From: JADKAV01 sp963732355
Lineage (GTDB): Bacteria; Actinomycetota; Actinomycetes; S36-B12; UBA10799
Assembly: GCA_963732355.1 (NCBI GenBank)
Contig: CAVSZD010000010.1
Location: 1 to 64,000, forward strand
Length of the DNA: 64,000 nt
Direction of reading: 5' to 3'
The position numbers and the translations under genes were made by a program. Positions 9,135-18,039 of the stretch are shown one piece after another. Numbering within the stretch: the stretch's first letter is position 1; each line of letters starts with the position of its first letter. Below the pieces are notes generated by a model. The model did not search any database and had not been told where the DNA came from. It worked only from the letters and a program-made list of their open reading frames with translations.

Positions 9135-9449
9135 TTACGCGAAAGCAGCTTCGTACTGCATCCCTTCCGGGACGGGGCCGAGGGGCACAAGGAAGAGTTC
9201 GAGCTCGCCCAACTCCGGATGGCTCAGCCGGTAGGTGCCCTGAGTGAGCACCGGGTCCAGACTCCCCAGGAAGACCAGGGAGAACTGCTGACGGACCTGC
9301 CCTTCGGGACCCGGTCCGCCCGTCTCGCCACCTTCGCTCGCTTGGACGAGTTGCACCGCATGGCAGGGTCCATCGCCCGCCGCGACGTCGAAGGTCTGTC
9401 CAACCACGTCGAGGAAGTCTTCGCACGTCAACCACTGGAGTTCTGCCAC
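9135..9449 (-). CDS. DUF6916-type protein (convergent to the collar operon)
   Basis: 104 residues from a GTG at 9449. The pattern QQFSLVFLGSLDPVLTQGTY then LSHPELGELELFLVPLG and a final YEAAF matches the small DUF6916-type family that I associate with tail-collar/GNAT clusters; the number is from memory. No signal peptide, so probably cytoplasmic. It lies opposite to the genes on both sides, ending 18 bp from the GNAT gene and starting 45 bp from the Tat-signal paralogue at 9494. Opposing paralogues this close suggest divergent control from the 9450-9493 spacer. Confidence 0.7.
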   Translation of the reverse strand: MAELQWLTCEDFLDVVGQTFDVAAGDGPCHAVQLVQASEGGETGGPGPEGQVRQQFSLVFLGSLDPVLTQGTYRLSHPELGELELFLVPLGPVPEGMQYEAAFA

Positions 9450-9493
9450 CCGGCGATCGTATCGGCGTCCGCGTACACATCGAGGAAGAGCAC

Positions 9494-9877
9494 ATGACTG
9501 ACCTCTCCCGTCGCAACCTACTCAAGGCTGGGGCGCTAACTCTGATGCTGGCGCCGTTGACCTTCGCGCCGGTCACGAACCTCTATGGGCGCTCCCGCTT
9601 CGGTCCGTTGCTGAATCAGCCCTTCGACGTCTCCGACGACGTGCACAGCGCGTCTATGACCCTGACCCGGATCAGCGACCTGGCCGGTGGGGTGGCCGAC
9701 GACGATGACGCTTTCGCCTTGACCTTCCGCTCCTTGGATGCAGGACCGCCGCAAGGCACTTACAGTCTGCGGAAATCCGGATTCGCCACAACGCCCCTGT
9801 TTCTCGTCCCCGATGACGCCTCGCTCATGACCTACCAGGCCATCATCAACCGTTCCGTGAAGGGAGCCGACCGATGA
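9494..9877 (+). CDS. Tat-exported DUF6916-like protein
   Basis: 127 residues. The N-terminus (DLSRRNLLKAGALTLMLAPL) carries a twin-arginine signal, so the product is expected to be folded before export. The mature part (about 35-125) repeats the DUF6916-like pattern: a strand of the FALTFRSLDAGPPQGTYSLR type, then TPLFLVPDD and MTYQAIINR. It is an exported paralogue of the protein encoded opposite at 9135-9449. Its stop overlaps the start of the giant protein gene (ATGA at 9874-9877), so the two are translationally coupled and probably act together at the cell surface (inference). Confidence 0.75.
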   Translation: MTDLSRRNLLKAGALTLMLAPLTFAPVTNLYGRSRFGPLLNQPFDVSDDVHSASMTLTRISDLAGGVADDDDAFALTFRSLDAGPPQGTYSLRKSGFATTPLFLVPDDASLMTYQAIINRSVKGADR

Positions 9878-12800
9878 GGGTGGCCCGGCCGTTGCTCGCC
9901 TCAGTGCTCGTGTTGGGTCTTATGGGTAGCGGGGCTTCCTCGCTGACTGCTGCGCCCGTGACACCCGCGACTCAGATCTCGATCGTGGATAAGCCGGAGT
10001 GCACGATCATCGGCAGCCCGGGGGACGACGTGCTGGTCGGTACGCCCGGTGCTGACGTGATGTGTGGGCGTGGCGGCGACGACGTGATCTTGGGCGGTGA
10101 CAACGACGATGTACTGCGCGGAGGGCCGGGAGACGACCAACTGCGCGGGGAGGCGGGCGACGACCTGCTCCGTGGGGGACGTGCCGGCAGTGATGATCTT
10201 GATGGGGGTACCGGCGACGATGCCCTCTACGGGCTCAAGGGCGCCGACCTTCTCAACGGGGGGAAGGGTCGCGACGTCGTCAAGGGCGGGGACGGACCCG
10301 ACGAGGCCGATGGTGGTCCCGGTCGTGACACCGTGCAAGGTGGCGCTTCTGCGGACGCTCTCGATGGTGGGCCGGGCTCGGACCGTCTCGAGGGCGGTTC
10401 CGGCGCCGACCGGCTGGATGCTCGTGACGGCAGTGCCTTCGTGGACAAGCTGTACTGCGGCCCCGCAGTCTTCGATCGTGCCCGCGCCGACGTCGAGGAC
10501 CGCGTGACGTTCTCCTGTGAGGAATACCCCGACAATGTCGGCCCGACCGATCTGACCCTGTCGAAGTCCACCATCGGCGACGGACGTCCCGCTGGCACGA
10601 AGGTGGGTGTGCTGGCCGCAGTCGACCCCAATCCTGGCGACGAGCTCACATTCCGGCTGGTCGAGGGTGCCGGCGCGCAGGACAATCAGGCGTTCGACAT
10701 CGACGGCCGACGCCTTTTGACCCGCGAGCCAACTGACGCTGGCACCAAGAAGAACTACTCCATCCGTGTCCGTGTCATCGACCATTGGGAAGCTCGGGAG
10801 ACGAGGGTCTTCACCATCTCCGTCGATGGGGCTGGCCAGCCGCCCATCACCCCCGATGACCCGCCGACCGGTGTAGACGACTCGGCGACTGTGACAGAGG
10901 ATGACTCGGCCACTGCGGTGGATGTGCTGGCCAACGACCTCAACGCCGACGGTGGAAAACTTGCCGTCGAGTCCGTGACCCAGCCTGACGACGGGACCGT
11001 GGTGATCACGGGCGATGGGAAGAGCCTGACGTACCGCCCGGACGCCGACTACTGCAACGACGGATCGCCTAAGGACACGTTCAAGTACACGCTCAACGGT
11101 GGTTCGACCGCGACTGTGTCCATGACGGTTACCTGCGTAGACGATCCAGCCGTTGCTGCCGACGACTCTGCAACTGTTTCTGAGGACGCCGCCGCGACAA
11201 CTGTGGACGTGCTGGCCAATGACGACGCCGGCGACAGTGGGCCGCTTTCGATTGATTCGGTGACGCAGCCGGGCGACGGCGCCGTGGCCATCACGGGCGG
11301 TGGGACAGGGCTTACGTACCAGCCGGACGCCGACTACTGCAACGACGGGTCGCCGAAGGACACGTTCACCTACACCCTCAAGGGTGGTTCGATCGCGACG
11401 GTGGCGATGACGGTTACGTGCCTGGATGATCCGCCTAAGGCAGTGGACGACTCAGCGACTGTGGCCGAGGACGCTGCGGCCACTCCGCTCGACGTTCGGG
11501 CCAACGACACCGACCCGGACGGCGGGCCCCTCTCCATCGAGTCAGTGACGAAGCCAGCCGACGGCACCGTCGGGATCACGGGTGGTGGCACGGGTCTGAC
11601 GTACCGCCCGGATGCCGACTACTGCAACGACGGATCGCCTGAGGACACGTTCGACTACACCCTCAACGGAGGTTCGACCGCGACCGTGTCTATGACGGTT
11701 ACCTGCGTGGACGATCCGCCGACGGCAGTGGACGACTCAGCGACTGTTACCGAGGACGCTGCGGCCACAGCGGTGGATGTGCTGGCCAACGACACCGACC
11801 CGGACGGCGGGGAGCTCACAGTCAAGTCGGTGACGCAGCCTGGCGACGGCACCGTGGTCATCACTGGCGGTGGGACGGGTCTTACGTACCAGCCGAAGGC
11901 CGACTACTGCAATGGCGCCTTGACCGAAGACACGTTCAAGTACACCCTCAACGGGGGTTCTGAAGCGACCGTGTCTGTGCGCGTCGTCTGTGCTGATGAC
12001 CCGCCCACAGCCGTGGACGATTCGGCGACTGTGGCTGAGGACGCTGCGGCCGCCGAAGTGGATGTGTTGGCCAACGACCTCAACGCTGACGGCGGGGAGT
12101 TTGCCATTGAGTCGGTGACGCAGCCTGCCGACGGCACCGTGGCCATCACGGGCGGTGGTACGGGTCTGACCTACCAACCGGATGCCGACTACTGCAATGG
12201 TGGATCTCCTGCGGACACGTTCACCTACACCCTCAAGGGTGGTTCGACGGCGACTGTGTCCATGACGGTTACCTGCGTTGACGATCCGCCAACGGCTGTG
12301 AACGACGCCGCGACCGTGGCTGAGGATGCTGCGGCCACTGCGGTGGATGTGCTGGCCAACGACAACAATGCCGACGGCGGGCCCCTTTCCATTGACGCGG
12401 TGACCCAGCCGGGCGACGGCAACGTGGCCATCACGGGTGGCGGGACTGGTTTGACGTACCGGCCCGATGCCGACTACTGCAACGGCGGATCGCCTGTTGA
12501 CACGTTCACCTACACGATCAACGGTGGTTCTGAGGCGACCGTCTCCATGACCGTGACCTGCGTTAACGACCAGCCGACCGCCGTCAACGACTCCGGCACC
12601 ACGGACGAGGACACAACCCTTACGGTCCCGGCAGCGGGCGTCCTGGCCAATGACACCGACAAGGACCCAGGCGACACGAAGACCGTGACCGAGTTGAACG
12701 GTTCAACGACGTTGACGGGCACCAGCGCCGAAGGGGCGTCTGTCACGATCGCCGCCAATGGTGGTTACACATACGATCCGGGTGATCTCTTCCAGGGGCT

Positions 12801-15800
12801 GTCGACCGGGGAGTCGGACACGGACTCGTTCACCTACACCATGGCCGACGGCGCAGGCGCGGACTCCACCGCGACAGTGACCGTGACCATTACGGGTGTC
12901 TCAGACGCGCCCACGGCGAACACCGACAGGTTTGACGCCGTCGGCAACACCGCACTCTTCGTGGGTGTGAGCCGCCCGAGCGGGACAGCGGGCCGCGTGA
13001 CCACTGGCTCGGTCCTGACCAACGACACGGACCCCGACACGCCCGCCGCCGAACTGTTGGTGCAAGCGGTCAGCGATGCCGCCACCGAGAAGGGTGGCCG
13101 TGTCACGATCAATGCCGATGGCACATTCGCCTATGAGCCCCCCGCGGGCATCACGGGCGAGACAGACAGCTTCACCTACCGGGTATGCGACGCGTCCCCG
13201 TGCACCGCGAGCACGGTCGCCAACAGCACGGGCACCCTGAATCTGCCCATCGCGGGTCAGGTCTGGTATGTCGACAACACCGCTGCCGCGGTTGGCGACG
13301 GTACATCAGCCAAACCCTTCGACACCCTCGCCAAAGCTGAAACCGCTTCCGGAGCCGGGGACACCACGTTCGTCTTCGACGGGAACGACACCAGCACCGG
13401 CCTCGGTAGTGGCTACATCATGAACGACTCCGAGCGCCTCATCGGTGAGGTCTCGGGGCTCACCCTGGACCCGGATGGCGCTGGCAGCCTCGCAACGTTC
13501 GACCTGTACCCGGCAACACCGGGTAAGCGGCCAACACTGACCGCCAGCGGCAAGGACGTCGTCACCCTCGCCTCCAAGGCGGCTGTGACCGGTCTCGCGC
13601 TTGACCCCTCCGGTACCGGCGGTGGCCTCAGCGGTGAGACCGGCGTGGACGCCCCGACGATCAGCGACGTAGTCGTCAACGACACGGGGACTGCCGGCTC
13701 GCAGCCGGGTCTCGAGCTGAATGGCACCACGGGTACTACGAGCATCTCCAATCTGAGTGTCTCCACCTCACAGGGCAAAGGTGTGCAACTCACAAATGCC
13801 GGGAAGGTCGTTTTCGCGAGCTCGGGTACGGTGTCCATCGTCAGTAACGGGGCTCCGGGGCTCGACGTCAGCGGCACCACTCTGACCGACAGTGAGTTCG
13901 ACTCGATCACGGTGACCGGGCTGAGTAACGGCGGTGTGAGCCTAACCAACGTCACGGGTCCCACGCAGTTCCGTGATCTGGCGCTGACCACCAATGGTGC
14001 TGCGCCCGCATTCAAGTTGTCCAACGCGGGCTCCGTCACGGTGCCTGCTGCGAGTTCCGCGACCGTCAATGCCGTCGGGGGACCGGCCGTCGATGTCACC
14101 GGCAACGTCGGAGCGACGCTGGCGCTGGCGTTCGACAGCGTGACTTCGACGAACAGCTCGACCGACGGCATCAACATCGCCGCTCTCGGGACTGGCACGT
14201 TCAGTGCCACGGGCGGCACCATCGCCGGCGCCACTGGGATCGCCTTCGATCTCGACAGTGGCAGCGGGACCGTGGACTACGCGGGACGCATCGAGAACGG
14301 CGGCGGGGACTCGGTCGAAATCACCAACCGTTCCGGTGGGGTGGTCACCCTTTCCGGGCAGATCACCGATGGCAATGACGCCGGTGGTGGCATCACTTTG
14401 ACAGGGAACACCGGCGGCACGATCAACCTCAGTGGCGCGGTGGAGCTCAGCACGGGTCCTTCCGCCGCATTTGTTGCTACTGGCGGCGGCACTGTGAATG
14501 TGACGGACAACGCCAACACGCTGGCCACGACGACCGGTACGGCCCTACAGGTGGTCAACACCACCATTGGTGCCAGCGGTATGAAGTTCCGCAGTATCTC
14601 CACGGGTGGCGAGACGAACGGCAACACGTTCGGCGCCACCAAGGGCATCGTTCTGGACAACACCGGCTCGACGGCTGGCTTGACTGTGACCGGTTCCGGT
14701 GGAACCTGCACCTCCGGTGACACAGGGGGCTGTTCGGGCGGGTCCATTCTGAACTCGACCGGCGCCGATGATGCGTCGAGCTCACCTGTCGGCACCGGGA
14801 TCGTGCTCAAGAACACGAAGGCGCCGTCACTGACCCGGATGCTGATTCAGGACAACTCCAACTACGCCATTCGGGGCACCGATGTCGCAGGCTTCACGTT
14901 GGCCAACAGCGTCATCAAGGGCACGAACGGGACCAACGGCACGACGCCGTTCGACGACTCGTCGGTCAGGTTCGTCAACCTGACTGGTTCGGCGGACATC
15001 ACCGACACCCATGTCAGCGGCGGGCGCGAAGACAACCTCTCGGTGACGAACTCCGCCGGATCGCTTGATCGGATAACCCTGACCCGGGTGAATATCGGTC
15101 TGAACAATGGCACCGATGGTAATGACGCAATTCACCTCGAGTCCGAGTCCACCGCGGGCGCGCTGAAGGCAACGATTCAGGACAGTGCATTCACCGGGGC
15201 TCGCGGCGACCTGGTCGACTACAGCCACAACGGCAAGGGCTCCGGTGACCTGGTCATCTCTGGAAGCACCTTCCAGAACAACAACCCGGGGATCGTCACG
15301 GGCGGCGGGGGACTGACCCTGTCGAGCAGTGGTTTGGGTGGCAACGCCACGATGAACATCAATAACAACACCTTCCGCGATGCCGTCGGCATCGGCGTTC
15401 TCGTCATTAAGACAGCAGGTTCATCGACTCAGACGGGTACCTTCTCGAACAACAGGATCGGCGTCGCGGGCGTTCAGAACTCTGGATCTGCGGAGGGATC
15501 GGGGCTGAAGTTGCAGAACCTGGGCCAAGGGACGATGACCTGGGGAGTGACGAACAACCAGATCCGTGGCTACAACGAGCACGGCATCGAGGTGCTGGCC
15601 GGCGGCGGCGCCACCGCCACGTCGGGCAACATCAACACCACGATCACGGGGAACGTAATCGAGCAGCCAGGCAACACCGGCAGTACGGCGGCCTTGCCCA
15701 AGAACGGTATCCACTTCAACGTCGGGACCCGGCCCGGCGACAGTTTCACCGCGTGCGCCGTGATCGGTGGTACGGGCAGCCTTGCCAACGCCATCTCAAC

Positions 15801-16033
15801 CAGCGGGAAGACAGGTCTGGGTTCGCTGGACACGGACTACGACTTCCGGCTCCGGCAGCGCCAAGCGACGACGATTCGACCTTCCCGGCTACGCGGGGGC
15901 GAACAACGATAACGCCGCGGTCGTGACATTCATTACTGGCCGCAACAGTGCAGGCGGTACGCCGTCGGTGAGTCGACTGAACACCGTGCCCACCGGCGGT
16001 GGCTTCACCGGCTCCGGGGCAACGTGCCCGTGA
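9874..16033 (+). CDS. Giant secreted RTX / cadherin-like / tandem-95 / beta-helix surface protein (one frameshift near its end)
   Basis: About 2,052 residues if one extra base near 15874 is removed; as given, the frame stops at 15912 after 2,012 residues, but the alternative frame continues naturally (FDLPGYAGANNDNAAVVTF to SGATCP) to 16033. Order: Sec signal peptide (1-27), nonapeptide GGxGxD-type RTX calcium-binding repeats (about 45-190), a cadherin-like domain (about 216-319), six 95-residue repeats (about 329-899), two further VCBS-like repeats (about 900-1128) and a long Thr/Ser/Gly/Asn-rich parallel beta-helix-like region (about 1128-2000). No LPXTG sorting signal is seen. Likely a large adhesin or surface-layer component; the ligand is unknown. 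Coupled to the Tat-exported gene upstream. Confidence 0.85.
10858..12572 (+). repeat. Six tandem 285-bp repeats encoding 95-residue domains
   Basis: The GCCGACTACTGCAA segment recurs at an exact 285-bp spacing: the copies begin with GAC/GAT codons at 11041, 11326, 11611, 11896, 12181 and 12466. Each unit encodes one 95-residue tandem-95/VCBS-like domain with a DDSATVxED start and two cysteines (YCN and VTC/VVC) at fixed positions. Exact period with moderate divergence points to old duplications kept in frame. Such arrays commonly vary in copy number between strains and are prone to assembly collapse. Confidence 0.95.
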
Positions 16034-16101
16034 TGAGGTGCGATCGAGTGGTTGGTTGCCTTAGGTGGTCCGGTAGCCCGTTCTAGTGGTTCAGCGTGCC
16101 C

Positions 16102-16518
16102 TCAATCGGTGTGGGTGCGCAGCCTCTCGCAGGGTTGGCCGGTGATCGCCGCAATGAGTTCGAAGTCCTTGTCAAGGTGCAGCACGGTCAGGCCCGCCAG
16201 TTCTGCCGTCGCGGCGATGAGCAGGTCTGGGATCGAGGGCGCTCGGTGTTGGCCCTTGCTCGCCAGCACTAGCTGGATCTCGAGGGCTCGGTCCTCAATG
16301 GCCGGGGTCAGGTGCTCCACGGGCATCGCGGCCAGCGGCGGACTGCTGAACGCGGAACGCGCTTGCGCCGCGCTGCGTGCTGAGTAACCGACTTCCAACC
16401 TGGTCATGGTGGTGATCCGGACCAGCCCACGTTCGATCCGACCGGCCCAGAGCTCGGCGTTGGGCTCCCCGAGGCGCACTAGAGCGGACTTGTCGATCAG
16501 CCAGTCCGTCACCGCCAC
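16102..16518 (-). CDS. PIN-domain ribonuclease toxin, VapC family
   Basis: 138 residues, typical VapC length. The expected acidic residues are visible: WLIDKSAL near residue 9, RLEVGY, SIPDLLIAATAE and HLDKDFELIAAITG. VapC toxins cleave RNA (often tRNA) using Mg2+ and are held inactive by a VapB antitoxin. The GTG start overlaps a short minus-strand frame ending GLIDDEVIGAAWR that looks like the tail of an antitoxin, but a full VapB is not recognisable because the integrase stub begins here. It may be an orphan toxin in a decaying island, convergent with the giant protein gene. Confidence 0.85.
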   Translation of the reverse strand: MAVTDWLIDKSALVRLGEPNAELWAGRIERGLVRITTMTRLEVGYSARSAAQARSAFSSPPLAAMPVEHLTPAIEDRALEIQLVLASKGQHRAPSIPDLLIAATAELAGLTVLHLDKDFELIAAITGQPCERLRTHTD

Positions 16519-16595
16519 GCCGCGCCTATGACCTCGTCGTCGATCAGACCGGCGAACGCGTTCCCGAAGTTGCGAAGGTCGTCAGGGGAGACCGC
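16509..16595 (-). pseudogene. Possible 3' remnant of a VapB-type antitoxin
   Basis: On the minus strand, immediately upstream of and overlapping the VapC start, an open frame ends NFGNAFAGLIDDEVIGAAWR and a stop at 16511-16509. VapB antitoxins frequently end in an acidic stretch followed by AWR and overlap vapC in this way. No DNA-binding N-terminal half or start codon is identifiable further upstream, where integrase-like sequence occupies the other strand. This is a weak call based on a short peptide. Confidence 0.3.
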
Positions 16596-16857
16596 CGAGT
16601 TCGATGTGGCGGCGTCCGAGGCCAAACGTCTGCGGATGCCAGACGTAACCGTCAGCAAGATCTTGGGACATGCCCTGACGTCAACCACTACGGACCTCTA
16701 CGCCCACCTGCGTAGCAGCGATGCCTCCAAAGCGGCGGTTGCGGTCAGCGTTGCGGTCAAGCAGGCACAGGAGGAGGCACTTCCCCCCACAGAAGCGCGC
16801 CCGAAGGGATTCGAACCCCCAACCAACCGGGTAGAAACCGGTCGCTCTATCCGTTGA
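16528..16857 (+). pseudogene. C-terminal stub of a tyrosine recombinase (integrase) at tRNA-Arg
   Basis: The central part of this frame reads RMPDVTVSKILGHALTSTTT, DLYAHL, the C-terminal catalytic box of phage-type integrases (the LGH histidine followed by the nucleophilic tyrosine). The catalytic arginine and the whole N-terminal two thirds are missing, so it cannot be active. The frame runs directly into the 3' end of tRNA-Arg, the usual position of an integrase beside its att site. It marks the edge of a former integrated element lying to the left. Confidence 0.65.
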
Positions 16858-16868
16858 GCTACGGGCGC
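16796..16868 (-). tRNA. tRNA-Arg (anticodon UCU)
   Basis: Read on the minus strand, the 73 nt fold as a cloverleaf: acceptor GCGCCCG paired with CGGGCGC, a D-arm with GCTC/GAGC, anticodon stem ACCGG/CCGGT around loop TTTCTAC (anticodon TCT), and T-loop TTCGAAT. No CCA is encoded. Its 3' end abuts the integrase stub, consistent with use as an integration site. Confidence 0.95.
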
Positions 16869-17016
16869 ATGGGTCGTTCGCCAACCTGCACGAACCACTC
16901 GATTCTAGCGGGGCCGATTTCGGCCGAAGTTCGCGTCCGGTTCGAGGGGGAATGGCTCGCGCGCCCGTTTTGTGGTCGCGTGAGACCATTGAAAGGTCTG
17001 CCCTTTAGGAGTATGT

Positions 17017-18039
17017 GTGATCGCCAATAGCGTCTACCGTCTGAAAAACACGTCGGTACTGTCCGTGGTAGCGCTCGAGGCGCCCGAGGTTGTGACCTCC
17101 GCGTCGTTCGACGACCAATTGGAACCTACCTTGGAGCGGCTCGGGCTGCGTCGGGGGATGCTCGAGCAGGTCGCCGGGATCGAGGAGCGGCGTTGGTGGC
17201 CCGAGGGTGTCACCTACTCCGAGTCGGCCGCTGAAGCTGGCAAGTTGGCCCTGGCCGAGGCCGGCATTTCACCCGACAAGATCGGCCTGTTGATCGACAC
17301 CTCGGTCTGCCGGGCGCGGCTTGAACCGTCGTCGGCGGTGTTCGTCCACAACGCGTTGGGCTTGCCACCTTCGTGCCTCAACTTCGACCTTTCGAACGCC
17401 TGCCTGGGCTTCGTCAATGGCATGCAACTGGCCGGGACGATGATCGACTCCGGGCAGATCGAGTACGCGCTCATCGTGGACGCCGAGGGCAGCCGGCTGA
17501 TCCAGGAACGCACTATTGCCAGACTGCAGGATCCGAACACTGAGGCCACCGACATCCTGTCCGACTTCGCGACACTGACCTTGGGATCGGGCGCAGCCGC
17601 CATGGTGCTGGGGCGTACCGATGAGCACCCCGACGGCCACCAGTTCGTCGGGGGAGTGGCGCGTGCCGCGACCGAGCACCACAACCTCTGCTTGGGCGAC
17701 ATGGACCGCATGGTCACCGACAGTCGGGGTCTGCTGCTGGCGGGCTTGGACGTTGCCGAGATCGCCATGAAGGAAGCCTCGCAGGACTTCGACTGGGACG
17801 AGATCGACCACTACATCATCCACCAGGTCTCGACCGTCCACTGCGACGCTTTGGCGCAACGACTGGGCTTGGACAAGGACAAGATTCCGCTCACGTTCCC
17901 GACCCTGGGCAACATCGGACCGGCGGCGATCCCGATCACGCTGGCCATGCACCAGGACAAGATCGCCAAGGGTGACCGCGTGCTCGTCATGGGCATGGGC
18001 TCCGGCATCAACGCGATGGCCGCCGAGATCCGCTGGTGA
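17017..18039 (+). CDS. oleA: OleA: acyl-CoA head-to-head condensing thiolase
   Basis: 340 residues, family length, with a good AGGAG site 5 nt before the GTG start. OleA condenses two fatty acyl-CoAs to a beta-ketoacid, the first step of long-chain olefin synthesis. The thiolase-fold catalytic cysteine is C129 in LSNACLGF, and glutamate E103 in LEPSSA lies 26 residues before it, the spacing of the C143/E117 pair reported for Xanthomonas OleA. The HQVS histidine motif is also present. The stop overlaps the GTG of oleBC (18036-18039). Resemblance to FabH is expected, but the following oleBC and oleD genes settle the assignment. Confidence 0.92.
   Translation: MIANSVYRLKNTSVLSVVALEAPEVVTSASFDDQLEPTLERLGLRRGMLEQVAGIEERRWWPEGVTYSESAAEAGKLALAEAGISPDKIGLLIDTSVCRARLEPSSAVFVHNALGLPPSCLNFDLSNACLGFVNGMQLAGTMIDSGQIEYALIVDAEGSRLIQERTIARLQDPNTEATDILSDFATLTLGSGAAAMVLGRTDEHPDGHQFVGGVARAATEHHNLCLGDMDRMVTDSRGLLLAGLDVAEIAMKEASQDFDWDEIDHYIIHQVSTVHCDALAQRLGLDKDKIPLTFPTLGNIGPAAIPITLAMHQDKIAKGDRVLVMGMGSGINAMAAEIRW

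Noticed and set aside
10858..12572. CRISPR-like array
   Set aside because: The 285-bp periodicity is coding and continuous, with no short repeats alternating with unique spacers. The 83-bp intergenic array likewise has no spacers.
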